64,000 nt of DNA from Ruminococcaceae bacterium HV4-5-B5C. Lineage in GTDB: Bacteria > Bacillota > Clostridia > Oscillospirales > Acutalibacteraceae. The position numbers and the translations under genes were made by a program. Shown in pieces: positions 23,670 through 32,464 of this stretch; position 1 is the stretch's first letter, and each line of letters opens with the position of its first letter. The notes below the pieces were generated by a model. The model did no database searches. It saw nothing but the letters and a program-made list of their open reading frames with translations, and was not told the origin of the DNA. Location of the stretch: positions 372,001 to 436,000 of the forward strand of contig FXYJ02000002.1 of assembly GCA_900184925.1 (NCBI GenBank). Reading direction: 5' to 3'.

Positions 23670-25082
23670 ATGGACAAAAAGAAAACGGCGGTGCAGGATA
23701 TCGACCGCACCGTCTACGATATTAAGGACAAGGTCGACGCATCCTATCAGGTGGAGGGCGGTCTGACGCCCAAAATCGTTTCGGAGATTTCCGACCAGAA
23801 GGACGACCCGGTCTGGATGCGTGAATTCCGCCAGAAATCGCTGGCAATCTATAATAAAATTCCGGAGCCGAACTGGGGCCCGTCGCTCGACGGTCTCGAC
23901 ATGAGCCGGATCATTACCTACATCCGCCCGAAAACGCCGATGCGCGGCAACTGGGCGCAGGTGCCGGACGACATCAAGAACACTTTTGAGCGTCTCGGCA
24001 TCCCGGAGGCGGAACGCAAGTCGCTTGCGGGCGTCGGTGCGCAGTACGACTCCGAGATTGTGTACCACAACGTCCGTGAGGAAGTCAAGCGTCAGGGCGT
24101 CGTCTACACGGATATGGAGAGCGCGATCCGTGACCCGAAGCTTGCGCCGATGGTACGGAAGCATTTTATGAAGCTTGTTCCGCCGACCGACCACAAGTTC
24201 GTAGCGCTGCACGGCGCCGTCTGGTCGGGCGGTTCGTTTGTGTATGTGCCGCCGCATGTGAAGGTGGACATTCCGCTGCAGTCCTATTTCCGCCTCAACG
24301 CGCCGGGAGCCGGACAGTTTGAGCACACACTCATCATCCTCGGCGAAGGGGCCGACCTTCATTTCATCGAGGGATGCTCCGCGCCGAAATACAACGTCGC
24401 AAACCTCCACGCCGGGTGCGTCGAGCTTTATGTGGCGAAGAACGCGCGGCTGCGCTACTCCACGATTGAGAACTGGTCGAAAAACATGTATAACCTCAAC
24501 ACGAAGCGCGCGCTTGTCGAAGAGGGCGGAACCGTCGAGTGGGTTTCCGGTTCCTTCGGGTCCCACGTTTCGTATCTGTACCCCATGAGCATCCTCAAGG
24601 GTGAAAATTCGCGCATGGAGTTTACCGGCATCACCTTCGCAGGGAAAGGCCAGAATCTTGATACCGGCGCGAAGGTCGTTCACGCCGCGCCGCATACCTA
24701 CTCCAACATCAACACCAAGTCAATTTCAAAAGACGGCGGCGTCTGTACCTACCGCAGCTCCGTCGAGATACTGCCGGAGGCTTACGGCTGCCGGTCCAAC
24801 GTCAACTGCGAGTCGCTCATGCTTGACGACCAGTCGCGCTCCGATACCATCCCGGTGATGGACATCCGCAACGACGACGTTGACGTGGGGCACGAGGCGA
24901 AGATCGGCCGCATCAGTGACGATGCAATCTTTTACCTGATGAGCCGCGGAATTTCGGAAGCGGACGCGAAAGCGATGATCGTTACCGGCTTTGCGGAGCC
25001 GATTGCGAAAGAACTTCCCGTCGAGTATGCGGTGGAAATGAATAACCTGATCAAGCTGGAAATGGAGGGTGCCATCGGCTGA
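23670..25082 (+). CDS. sufB: Fe-S cluster assembly scaffold SufB
   Basis: A 470-aa right-handed beta-helix scaffold subunit that receives sulfur from SufS/SufU and builds the cluster with SufC and SufD. VTFP-like core motifs appear as HFIEGCSAPKYNVANLHAGC (cysteines and beta-helix core), MEFTGITFAGKGQ, and the C-terminal GRISDDAIFYLMSRGISEADAK shared with SufD. Length is typical (about 465-470). GGGGGAAAG precedes the ATG. Confidence 0.95.
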   Translation: MDKKKTAVQDIDRTVYDIKDKVDASYQVEGGLTPKIVSEISDQKDDPVWMREFRQKSLAIYNKIPEPNWGPSLDGLDMSRIITYIRPKTPMRGNWAQVPDDIKNTFERLGIPEAERKSLAGVGAQYDSEIVYHNVREEVKRQGVVYTDMESAIRDPKLAPMVRKHFMKLVPPTDHKFVALHGAVWSGGSFVYVPPHVKVDIPLQSYFRLNAPGAGQFEHTLIILGEGADLHFIEGCSAPKYNVANLHAGCVELYVAKNARLRYSTIENWSKNMYNLNTKRALVEEGGTVEWVSGSFGSHVSYLYPMSILKGENSRMEFTGITFAGKGQNLDTGAKVVHAAPHTYSNINTKSISKDGGVCTYRSSVEILPEAYGCRSNVNCESLMLDDQSRSDTIPVMDIRNDDVDVGHEAKIGRISDDAIFYLMSRGISEADAKAMIVTGFAEPIAKELPVEYAVEMNNLIKLEMEGAIG

Positions 25083-25092
25083 GCCGCGGCAA

Positions 25093-26190
25093 ATGACTAT
25101 GAACTTTGCATTGAAAAACGTCAACGCCCTGCCGACCCCTACCTGGAACCGGCTTGGCATCAATGATACAAATCTGGAAGTCGGGGACGCTGTGTTCGCG
25201 CCCTATTCCTCGAATCCGCTTTCTGCTTTGCCGGATGGGGTGAGCGTTTCGCCGCTCCCATTCCCGAAAGCGGACACGGAAACGGGCATGGGCAGAGATG
25301 CGGCGGACTTTGTGCTTGCAAACCGCACTTACGGCCTTTCGCTGCGCACAGAGGCCGGAATCAGAGTGGCGGAGCCGGTGAAGCTGGAGTTCCGTCTTGA
25401 CGGGGAAAACCCCGCGCTCGCCGACGCGGTCGACATTTCGGCGGAAGAAAACAGCGAAATAACCGTCGTCATGAGCTACCGCTCGGACGCCGGATTCACT
25501 GGGTTTCACGGCGGCCTTACGCGGCTTTATGCGGAGAAGGGCGCGGTGATTCATCTGGTGCAGGTGCAGCTCCTTGGCGAAACCTGCACACACTTCGACA
25601 ATGTCGGTGCATTCGCCGAAGAGGGCGGAACAATCGATATCATCCAGACGGAGATCGGCGGAAAAGCAGCCGCTTCAGGCGTAAAGACACGGCTTGACGG
25701 CGAAAAAAGCAGCCTTATAATGGACACAATCTACTTCGGGGACGGAAACCGTTCCGTTGACATGAATTATGTTGCGGAGCACATCGGCCGCAAAACGAAA
25801 AGTGAGATCCATGTAACCGGAGCGCTGCTGGACGAAAGCGAAAAGACTTTCCGCGGAACGATTGACTTCGTGCGCGGCTCCAAGCGAGCCGTCGGACACG
25901 AAAGCGAATATAATCTGCTGTTCAGCCCGAAGGTGCGCAACCGAACCGCTCCGCTGATTCTCTGTGCGGAGGACGACGTGGAGGGCCAGCACGCGGCATC
26001 AACCGGAAAGATCGGTGAAAATACGCTGTTCTATCTGATGTCGCGCGGCCTGAGCGAGCTGGAGGCAAAGAAGTTGATGATCGAGGCGCAGTTTCGCCCC
26101 GTCACCGACCGCATCCCGGACGAGTCGCTCCGCAGTGCGGTCATGGAAACTGTGCAGGGGAGGCTGAGCGGACTTGAATCCATGGAATAA
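25093..26190 (+). CDS. sufD: Fe-S cluster assembly protein SufD
   Basis: A 365-aa paralogue and partner of SufB. Beta-helix segments are LVQVQLLGETCTHFDNVGAF and FRGTIDFVRGSKRAVGHES, followed by the C-terminal GENTLFYLMSRGLSELEAKK, parallel to the end of SufB. I placed the start at ATG 25093, 11 bp after sufB; an in-frame GTG at 25069 overlapping sufB is possible but its ribosome site is too close. The 3' end overlaps sufS by 17 bp, implying translational coupling. Confidence 0.93.
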   Translation: MTMNFALKNVNALPTPTWNRLGINDTNLEVGDAVFAPYSSNPLSALPDGVSVSPLPFPKADTETGMGRDAADFVLANRTYGLSLRTEAGIRVAEPVKLEFRLDGENPALADAVDISAEENSEITVVMSYRSDAGFTGFHGGLTRLYAEKGAVIHLVQVQLLGETCTHFDNVGAFAEEGGTIDIIQTEIGGKAAASGVKTRLDGEKSSLIMDTIYFGDGNRSVDMNYVAEHIGRKTKSEIHVTGALLDESEKTFRGTIDFVRGSKRAVGHESEYNLLFSPKVRNRTAPLILCAEDDVEGQHAASTGKIGENTLFYLMSRGLSELEAKKLMIEAQFRPVTDRIPDESLRSAVMETVQGRLSGLESME

Positions 26191-27400
26191 TGATTTTCCG
26201 ATTCTGAACCAGTCAATGAACAATAAACGGCTTGTCTATCTAGACAATGCCGCGACGGTGCAGAGGCCGCTGCCCGTTCTTCGGGCAGTGGATGAATTTT
26301 ACCGCACGCAGAACGCAAACCCGCACCGCGGCCTTTATGCCCTGAGCATCGAGGCGACGGAGAGATATGAGGACGCACGCCACACGGTTGCCGAATTCAT
26401 CGGAGCTGAAAAGGACTGCGAGGTTATTTTTACCCGCAACGCGAGCGAGTCGCTGAACCTTGTCGCGTACAGCTACGGCCTGACGTTTCTGAAGGAAGGC
26501 GACGAGATTGTCCTTCCGGTCAGCGAGCACCACAGCAATCTCGTGCCATGGCAGATGGTTGCGAAAGCGAAGGGCGCAAAGCTGGTTTATCTCTATCCAG
26601 ACGAAGACGGGCGTCTGACGGATGCTGAAATCGAAGCGAAGATTACGGCAAAGACGAAGGTCGTCGCGCTCGCGCACGTTTCGAATGTGCTTGGCTCCGT
26701 GTACCCCGTGGCGAAAATTGCCGCGAAGGCCCATTCCGTCGGCGCAGTAGTCGTACTCGACTGCGCACAGAGCATCCCGCATATGGCGGTGGATGTGAAA
26801 AAGCTTGGGGCGGATTTCGCCGTGTTTTCCGGTCATAAGATGATGGCACCGATGGGAATCGGCGTGCTTTACGGCAGGGAAGAGATTCTGAATGCAATGC
26901 CTCCGTTCCTTCGGGGCGGCGAAATGATTGAATATGTACACGAGCAGGACGCGACGTTTGCCCCGCTGCCCCAGAAGTTTGAAGCCGGCACACAGAACGT
27001 TGGCGGTGCAGTTGGCCTCGAAGCCGCGGTGCGGTATCTTCAGGGCGTTGGCTACGAGAAAATCCAGCGCACGGAGCGGGAACTTTTGAATTATGCGCTC
27101 GACGGGCTGGAGAAGATCCCCCATGTCACGGTCTACGCTGGAACCGGAAACCGGGTTGACCGCTGCGGAGTGATTTCGTTTAATGTGGACGGCGTCCATC
27201 CGCACGACGTGGCGAGCATTCTTGACATGGACGGCATAGCGATTCGCGCCGGGCACCACTGCGCACAGCCGCTGATGGAATACCTGCAGGTCAACGCAAC
27301 GTGCCGCGCAAGCCTGTATTTTTACAACACGAAAGAGGACGTAGACCTCTTCCTCGAAAGTCTGAAAAAAGTCAGGGGGTGGCTTGGCCTTGGAGCTTAA
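26174..27400 (+). CDS. sufS: Cysteine desulfurase SufS (class II)
   Basis: A 408-aa PLP enzyme that takes sulfur from cysteine for Fe-S assembly. VYLDNAATVQRP begins the fold; EHHSNLVPWQ carries the PLP-stacking histidine; the Schiff-base lysine is in FSGHKMMAPMG; the persulfide cysteine is in IRAGHHCAQP. The start is TTG 26174, inside the end of sufD, with AGGGGAGG upstream. It is followed by an overlapping sufU, its sulfur acceptor in Firmicutes. Confidence 0.95.
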   Translation: MNPWNNDFPILNQSMNNKRLVYLDNAATVQRPLPVLRAVDEFYRTQNANPHRGLYALSIEATERYEDARHTVAEFIGAEKDCEVIFTRNASESLNLVAYSYGLTFLKEGDEIVLPVSEHHSNLVPWQMVAKAKGAKLVYLYPDEDGRLTDAEIEAKITAKTKVVALAHVSNVLGSVYPVAKIAAKAHSVGAVVVLDCAQSIPHMAVDVKKLGADFAVFSGHKMMAPMGIGVLYGREEILNAMPPFLRGGEMIEYVHEQDATFAPLPQKFEAGTQNVGGAVGLEAAVRYLQGVGYEKIQRTERELLNYALDGLEKIPHVTVYAGTGNRVDRCGVISFNVDGVHPHDVASILDMDGIAIRAGHHCAQPLMEYLQVNATCRASLYFYNTKEDVDLFLESLKKVRGWLGLGA

Positions 27401-27824
27401 CCAGATTTATACGCAGATTCTCACGGAGCACAACAACTCGAACCGCAACAAACACCACATTGAGAACCCGACGGTTTCGCTCAAGGGCGTCAACCCGAGT
27501 TGCGGCGATGAGATTACCCTCGAGCTGCGTGAAAAGGACGGCGTGATTGAAGATGCCGGGTTTACCGGCATCGGCTGCGCCATTTCGCAGGCATCGGCGT
27601 CTATCATGATCGACCTTGTCAAAGGGAAAACGGTGGAAGAGGCGCTGAAGCTTGCAAAGACGTTTTTCGGTATGATCAAAAATGAAATCACCGATGAAAG
27701 TCAGCTCGAAGCGCTTGACGAAGCGGTTGCTCTGCGGGATATCTCGCATATGCCCGCACGGGTCAAGTGTGCCGTACTTGGCTGGCACACACTTGAGAAC
27801 GCGATCGGCGAAGAGAAACAATAG
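27384..27824 (+). CDS. sufU: SufU zinc-dependent sulfurtransferase
   Basis: A 146-aa SufU protein that accepts persulfide sulfur from SufS. Zinc and catalytic ligands are visible: cysteine and aspartate in VNPSCGDEI, cysteine in GIGCAIS and cysteine in RVKCAVLGW. The insertion between the second and third ligands typical of SufU (versus IscU) is present. The start is TTG 27384, overlapping sufS by 17 bp. Last gene of the operon, before a strong terminator. Confidence 0.94.
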   Translation: MALELNQIYTQILTEHNNSNRNKHHIENPTVSLKGVNPSCGDEITLELREKDGVIEDAGFTGIGCAISQASASIMIDLVKGKTVEEALKLAKTFFGMIKNEITDESQLEALDEAVALRDISHMPARVKCAVLGWHTLENAIGEEKQ

Positions 27825-27840
27825 AAGCTGAATTCGTAAA

Positions 27841-27875
27841 AATGCCGCCGGGCTGTTGAGGCCCGGCGGCATTTT
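27841..27875. terminator. Bidirectional terminator after the suf operon
   Basis: AATGCCGCCGGGC (27841-27853) pairs with GCCCGGCGGCATT (27861-27873), then TT. It serves sufU and the convergent YhhN gene. Confidence 0.9.
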
Positions 27876-27895
27876 AGCATCTCTGAGGCAGAGTG

Positions 27896-28549
27896 CTACG
27901 GCAGAAAGCCGAAAACGATCATGGTCTGGGCAATCAGATAGGCGGCCATCCCTTCCATTCGGGAATAGCGCCCGCCCTTTCCCCTGAAAACCCGGAATGC
28001 AAGCATCGTGTCTGAAGCAACGAAAAAAAGCGAACCGAGAAACGGAAGCCAGAAACATCGCCCTCCGGCATAGGAGCATCGCAGCAGTGCCGAAAAGCTC
28101 ATGCCGAGAAGTGCCGCCATGTAAACGGCCGCGGCGGGGCGAAAATGCCAATCCATAAACGGAAACAGGCGAAGGCCGACAGGAATGCTGAAAAGCAGAC
28201 AGAGTGTGGCCGCGCAGATGACGAAAAGCGGCGACAGGACGGAAAGGCTGAGTGGGCTCACGAATGCCGTGAGGTAGCAGATATGGCCGAGCAAAAAGGA
28301 AAACAGTCCACACGCGAAGAAAACCCCGGACCCGAGCAGAAACGTGTCGCCCAGGAAGCCCAATCCGAGTGCTGCGGCGATCGAAAGCTCCGGCCTTTGA
28401 GCGGTCAGAAGATAAAAAAGAAGAAGGAGCGGCATCAGAAGGGGTTTCGTGAAGCGCTCTGCTTTTCGGGAACCGCTTTGCACGGCGGCAAGGTTCGCGG
28501 CGGAGCAGGCGGCAAAAAAGACCAGAACGGCAAGACTCTCTGATTTCAT
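27896..28549 (-). CDS. YhhN/TMEM86 family membrane protein (lysoplasmalogenase-like)
   Basis: A 217-aa protein with about eight hydrophobic segments. Conserved family points are FTKPLLMPLLL, LGLGFLGDTFLL, LLGHICYL and LGSLFFVASDTMLAF, whose aspartates form the presumed active site. Mammalian TMEM86 hydrolyses lysoplasmalogen; bacterial roles are unclear, although many anaerobic Clostridia contain plasmalogens. Start ATG 28549 is preceded by AGGAGGG. Downstream of, and co-oriented with, an HD-domain gene. Confidence 0.8.
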   Translation of the reverse strand: MKSESLAVLVFFAACSAANLAAVQSGSRKAERFTKPLLMPLLLLFYLLTAQRPELSIAAALGLGFLGDTFLLGSGVFFACGLFSFLLGHICYLTAFVSPLSLSVLSPLFVICAATLCLLFSIPVGLRLFPFMDWHFRPAAAVYMAALLGMSFSALLRCSYAGGRCFWLPFLGSLFFVASDTMLAFRVFRGKGGRYSRMEGMAAYLIAQTMIVFGFLP

Positions 28550-28615
28550 TTTGATTCCCTCCTCTTTCGTATGCGTATGCACCGGGGCCGGAAAGAATCA
28601 AAAAATTTTCTTTGG

Positions 28616-29182
28616 TCAGATGCCGAGCGTGTCACACAGCGGCTGCATGGCTTCGATGGTGCGGGTAATCAGCTCGTCGAGAGTCCATCCCAGCATATCG
28701 GCGCCACGCTGGATAACTTCGCGTGAGCACCCCGCCGCGAACGCGGGAGTTTTGAATTTTTTCTTCACGGATTTGAGCTGAATGCCGCGAACGCTTTTGT
28801 CAGGGTGCATCAGCGCGACGGCCCCGATCAGGCCGGTGAGTTCGTCTGTGGCATAGAGAATCTTTTCCATGAAATGCTCCGGCTTCACATCTACAGTCAG
28901 GCCGTAACCGTGGCTTGCAACGGCGTGGATCAGCCGCTCATCTATGCCACGCTCCCGCAGAATTTCCTGTTCTTTTATGCAGTGCTGTTCCGGGTATTTT
29001 TCAAAATCGAGGTCGTGGAGCAGCCCGACGGTTTCCCAGAATGCGGTGTTTTCGGGGTCGTATTCCTTCGCAAAATACCCCATGACGCCGGAGACGATTT
29101 TTGCATGCTTCAGGTGGAACGGATCCTGATTATACTCTTCGAGAAGCAGTTCTGCTTCTTTCATGGTTGGTATGGTACCCAT
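28616..29182 (-). CDS. HD domain hydrolase
   Basis: A 188-aa HD-superfamily protein. The metal site is visible as H in DPFHLKHAKIV, the HD pair in GLLHDLDFEKYPEQH, and a later histidine and aspartate in VASHGYG and YATDELTGL. These proteins are metal-dependent phosphohydrolases of nucleotides or related compounds. GGAGGA lies 6 nt before ATG 29182. Substrate unknown. Confidence 0.85.
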   Translation of the reverse strand: MGTIPTMKEAELLLEEYNQDPFHLKHAKIVSGVMGYFAKEYDPENTAFWETVGLLHDLDFEKYPEQHCIKEQEILRERGIDERLIHAVASHGYGLTVDVKPEHFMEKILYATDELTGLIGAVALMHPDKSVRGIQLKSVKKKFKTPAFAAGCSREVIQRGADMLGWTLDELITRTIEAMQPLCDTLGI

Positions 29183-29337
29183 TGCGATTCCTCCATTTTA
29201 TAATTTAGCATATCGGTATGTATAATATCTTATCATAAAGACAATCCACATGTTTGTCAATCTCGTTTTTTTCAGGCCGGAAGCCATAGCAGGCCAATTT
29301 TCCGCATATATTTGTGGCGGGAAAGGGGTAATTTGTT

Positions 29338-30165
29338 ATGGTAACGGTTACGGTCACGAAAAAGCGGCTTCTCGCCGCACTGTTTTTCATTCTCGCCGTC
29401 ATTCTTGCCGTGTGCGGATGTATCCGGGGTGCGCGGGCCATGCAGGCGGCTGCGGTCAAACGTTCCCTTCCGATTTACGGCGTAAAGACGGAAGAAAAGA
29501 AGATCGCCGTATCGTTTGACGCGGCATGGGGCAATGAAGAAACGCAGACTCTCATTAACATCCTCGCAAAATATAACGTGAAAGCGACGTTCTTTGTCGT
29601 CGGGGCGTGGGTTGATAAATACCCGGATTCAACACGGGCCCTCGCCGCAGCGGGGCATGAGGTGTGTAATCATTCCGACACGCACCCGCACATGCCGAAG
29701 TTGTCGCAGCAGGACATGACAAAACAGATTACTTCCTGTAATGAAAAAATTAAAGCAGTTACGGGTGTGAGCCCGCTGCTGTTCCGTCCGCCTTACGGCG
29801 ATTACAACAATTCGCTGATTGACACGGTAAACGGCCTCAAAATGTACCCGATTCAATGGACAGTCGACAGCCTCGACTGGAAGGATCCGACGCCTCAGCA
29901 GATTGAGAAAAACGTAATCTCGAAGGTAAAAGCAGGCTCCATTATCCTGATGCACAACGGTGCCAAGAATACGCCTCAGGCTTTGCCGACAATTTTGCAG
30001 ACGCTTCAGTCTCAGGGGTATCAGTTTGTAAAAATTTCCGATCTGATCTACCGCGACAATTACACAATTGATACGCAGGGAACGCAGATTTCGAATAAAG
30101 CAGCGGCCGCGCCTTCTTCCGGAGCCGCCCGGCCAACGCAGCCTTCCTCCGGAAAGGGAAAGTAA
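29338..30165 (+). CDS. pdaB: Polysaccharide deacetylase, PdaB-like sporulation protein
   Basis: A 275-aa CE4 deacetylase with an N-terminal membrane anchor (about 10-30) and a Ser/Pro/Gly-rich tail after 250. NodB motifs: SFDAAWGNEETQ (motif 1; the AA in place of DD is typical of PdaB), HSDTHPHMP (metal histidines), FRPPYGDYN and IILMHNG. PdaB is needed for stable spores in Bacillus. A CCATA, 16 bp, CATATAT element at 29284-29311 is weakly like a sporulation promoter. Next to SASP genes, consistent with a spore role. Confidence 0.88.
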   Translation: MVTVTVTKKRLLAALFFILAVILAVCGCIRGARAMQAAAVKRSLPIYGVKTEEKKIAVSFDAAWGNEETQTLINILAKYNVKATFFVVGAWVDKYPDSTRALAAAGHEVCNHSDTHPHMPKLSQQDMTKQITSCNEKIKAVTGVSPLLFRPPYGDYNNSLIDTVNGLKMYPIQWTVDSLDWKDPTPQQIEKNVISKVKAGSIILMHNGAKNTPQALPTILQTLQSQGYQFVKISDLIYRDNYTIDTQGTQISNKAAAAPSSGAARPTQPSSGKGK

Positions 30166-30243
30166 CCAGAAACACTTTTACGGGAAAGTGCTTCAGATTG
30201 ACGTAAATTTGCATTTTCAATTATAAATGGAAAATTCATGCAC

Positions 30244-30272
30244 TCATATTTCCGGGGATGCAACGCAATCTA
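30244..30272 (+). promoter_or_regulatory. Sigma-G-like promoter of the first SASP gene
   Basis: TCATA (30244-30248), 17 bp, CAATCTA (30266-30272), six of seven matches to the forespore -10 CATnnTA. Confidence 0.6.
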
Positions 30273-30320
30273 TATAACGCAGACGCAAAAAATGAATGAA
30301 ATTTAAGGAGTGTATCACTT

Positions 30321-30512
30321 ATGGCGACAAACAACAGCACGGTTCCGGAAGCACGCGCAGCGCTTGACCGTTTTAAGATGGAAGCCGCGTCCGAAGTCGG
30401 CGTCAATCTGAAACAGGGCTATAACGGCGACCTTACGTCGAAGCAGAACGGCTCCGTCGGCGGTCAGATGGTTAAAAAGATGATCCAGAAATATGAAGAG
30501 GGCATGCGGTAA
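30321..30512 (+). CDS. Alpha/beta-type small acid-soluble spore protein
   Basis: A 63-aa SASP that coats and protects spore DNA. The core DRFKMEAASEVGVNLKQGYN includes the germination protease (GPR) recognition region (usual form E-I/F-A-S-E-F-G, here EAASEVG) and KQNGSVGGQMVKKMI the second conserved DNA-binding helix. AAGGAG precedes the ATG. Nearly identical to the SASP at 31228, which marks a recent duplication. Expressed in the forespore, judging by family and promoter. Confidence 0.95.
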   Translation: MATNNSTVPEARAALDRFKMEAASEVGVNLKQGYNGDLTSKQNGSVGGQMVKKMIQKYEEGMR

Positions 30513-30593
30513 GCTTTCCGCATATCGGCGGGGTGCCGTGCCGGCAGCGGTACTGCATTCCGCTTTCCTGTTTCAGAAGGGATGTGTATCACC

Positions 30594-31133
30594 TTGACAG
30601 ACGTTCTGTTGTGCGGAGATCCGTCCGATACATCTATTGCGGAGGCACTGCTTCCGTCGCTTGCCGCCTGCGGAGGGCTTTGCTATTCCGGGCGGAATCA
30701 GGTGGCGGATTCCGGTACTTCCGCGCGCTTTTTTCTGTATGAGAGCGCGGAAATTCCAAAAATCAACATGAAAAAAGGAATCCTTGTTTTTAAGAATAAG
30801 CTTGGTGGAGCAACACCGGCGCCGGTGCCGGAAGACTTTGTGTGCGTTATTGATTCGGGCAACGCGTCGGCAGCACAGCTTCTTTGCGGAAGCAGGGCTG
30901 CGGTGATCACCTGCGGTACCGGACCGACCGATACGCTGAGCCTGGCAGGGCTTGATGGGGTTTCTGCCTGTGTAAGTTTGCAGAGAAACCTGGTTACACT
31001 GGCAGGCGAAATACTGGAGCCGCATGATTTCAGTGTGAAGCTTTCCCGGGAGAGAACCCCGGAACAGGTTCTGGCGGTAAGCGCAGTGCTCCTGCTTTCC
31101 GGTGAGAATTCGGAAGAGGGGTTTATAATCTGA
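30594..31133 (+). CDS. Unknown protein between two SASP genes
   Basis: A 179-aa cytoplasmic-looking protein with no motif I can name with confidence. It starts LTDVLLCGDPSDTSIAEAL and has Rossmann-like alternation. The stretch AAVITCGTGPTDTLSLAGLDG followed by VSLQRNLVTLAGEILEPHDF vaguely recalls the C-terminal domain of Mur-type ligases. TTG 30594 lies 12 nt after AGAAGGG; ATG 30582 has no spacing. Its place between two forespore-expressed genes, on the same strand, suggests sporulation-linked expression, but the first SASP has no obvious terminator, so read-through could explain it. Confidence 0.6.
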   Translation: MTDVLLCGDPSDTSIAEALLPSLAACGGLCYSGRNQVADSGTSARFFLYESAEIPKINMKKGILVFKNKLGGATPAPVPEDFVCVIDSGNASAAQLLCGSRAAVITCGTGPTDTLSLAGLDGVSACVSLQRNLVTLAGEILEPHDFSVKLSRERTPEQVLAVSAVLLLSGENSEEGFII

Positions 31134-31145
31134 AAAATTTACCGT

Positions 31146-31174
31146 TCATATTTTGAAAGACAGGCCGCACAATA
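31146..31174 (+). promoter_or_regulatory. Sigma-G-like promoter of the second SASP gene
   Basis: TCATA (31146-31150), 17 bp, CACAATA (31168-31174). Same architecture as the promoters at 30244 and 20992. Confidence 0.6.
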
Positions 31175-31227
31175 ATAGTGCAAACGCCACATTGGGAAAT
31201 GAAATTAAAAAAAGGAGTGTTTTATTT

Positions 31228-31419
31228 ATGTCTAAGAGTAGCCATGTTGTTCCGGAAGCCCGCGAGGCTCTTGATAAGTTCAAGATGGAAGCCGCTTCTG
31301 AAGTCGGCGTCAACCTGAAGCAGGGTTACAACGGTGACCTTACTTCCAAGCAGGCCGGTTCTGTCGGTGGCCAGATGGTCAAGAAAATGATCACGAGCTA
31401 CGAACAGGGCATGAAATAA
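31228..31419 (+). CDS. Alpha/beta-type small acid-soluble spore protein
   Basis: A 63-aa SASP differing from the one at 30321 mainly in its first 12 residues and C-terminus (MITSYEQGMK). The GPR site region KMEAASEVGV and the GGQMVKKMI helix are identical. ATG 31228 is chosen because AAAGGAGTG lies just upstream. A perfect stem-loop follows the gene. Codon choice differs from the first copy although the protein is conserved, so the duplication is not brand new. Confidence 0.95.
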   Translation: MSKSSHVVPEAREALDKFKMEAASEVGVNLKQGYNGDLTSKQAGSVGGQMVKKMITSYEQGMK

Positions 31420-31448
31420 CTGCTTACAGAAATAAAGTCGGAAACGAA

Positions 31449-31482
31449 GGGGGAGCCGCAGGAAGTATCCTGCGGCTCCCCC
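31449..31482 (+). terminator. Hairpin terminator after the second SASP gene
   Basis: A 15-bp perfect stem, GGGGGAGCCGCAGGA with its complement, around a 4-nt loop. The T run is weak. Confidence 0.65.
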
Positions 31483-31530
31483 GATTTATCTTCTGGCAGA
31501 GTAATGCAACAGTTTCTCTCTGCTTTATGG

Positions 31531-31562
31531 AAAATAAAAATGGGCTGCCATCCGGCAGCCCA
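31531..31562 (-). terminator. Terminator of the sugar ABC operon
   Basis: On the minus strand GGGCTGCC pairs with GGCAGCCC and is followed by TTTTTATTTT. Confidence 0.85.
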
Positions 31563-31585
31563 GGCGTTTTGAAAAATTACTGAGG

Positions 31586-32464
31586 TTATCCTTTTACACT
31601 GCCCAGCGTAACACCGCCGACTATGTATTTGGAAAGAAGCAGGTAAACGATGACGATAGGAATGATCGCAATCATGATGAACATGTAGATCTTGCCCATG
31701 TCAAACTTGAGGTAATCAGCACTGCGTAGCTGCATCACGAGGATTGGCAGCGTCTTTTTGTTAGCTGAATCAAGCAGCAGGGCGGGAACGAAGAAGTTGT
31801 TCCATGCACCCACGAAGGAGAAGATCGCCTGAACGGCAACCGCCGGTTTCATAATCGGCATGACAATGGTGTTGAACGTACGGAATTCGTTGCACCCGTC
31901 AATGCGAGCTGCTTCAATAATATCAATCGGAAGAGTGCTGTCCATATACTGTTTCATAAAGAAGATGACGACCGGGGAAGCAATCGCGGGCAGAAACAGA
32001 GGAATCAGCGAATCTCCGAGTCCAATTGCTCTCATCTGCTGCACAAAACCGAGGGCAGAGACTTGGGTCGGCATGACCATAATGAGAAGAATCAGAGAAA
32101 ACGCAAACTTTTTCAACCGAAAATCGTAAGCGTAAATTGCAAATGCCGTTAAGGACGAGAAATAAACGGCAAGCAACGCCGACATTGCGGAAACAATCAG
32201 GCTGTTGATAATACCGGAAACAACCGGGATGCTTCCGTCGTTGATTAAGTCTCTGAAGTTAATGAGAAAAGAATGGCCGAAAATAAAGGAAAAGCCGCCC
32301 TGAATCTGGAAATTGCTCCGCGATGAGTTCATGATCAGCATATAGAAAAAGAAGAGGCACAGGAAACAGAGAATGGCAAGCACAATATAACAGCCGAGTC
32401 TGGCCATTTTCAGCCGATGCGTACTTTTCACTGCCTCGGCAGGCATTTCAGTGTTGTTGGACAT
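31586..32464 (-). CDS. Sugar ABC transporter permease (MalG type, CUT1)
   Basis: A 292-aa inner-membrane permease with six hydrophobic segments. The EAA loop is IEAARIDGCNEFRTFNTIVMPIM, the contact site for the ATPase. The C-terminus LLSKYIVGGVTLGSVKG is typical of MalG/LacG-type subunits. It overlaps the upstream permease gene by one base. No ATPase gene is present; CUT1 systems in Firmicutes often share a common MsmK/MsiK ATPase. Likely substrate is cellobiose or cellodextrins, from the neighbouring phosphorylase. Confidence 0.92.
   Translation of the reverse strand: MSNNTEMPAEAVKSTHRLKMARLGCYIVLAILCFLCLFFFYMLIMNSSRSNFQIQGGFSFIFGHSFLINFRDLINDGSIPVVSGIINSLIVSAMSALLAVYFSSLTAFAIYAYDFRLKKFAFSLILLIMVMPTQVSALGFVQQMRAIGLGDSLIPLFLPAIASPVVIFFMKQYMDSTLPIDIIEAARIDGCNEFRTFNTIVMPIMKPAVAVQAIFSFVGAWNNFFVPALLLDSANKKTLPILVMQLRSADYLKFDMGKIYMFIMIAIIPIVIVYLLLSKYIVGGVTLGSVKG

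Noticed and set aside
31401..31500. Second small gene after the SASP at 31228
   Set aside because: The region is a terminator hairpin with no open frame.
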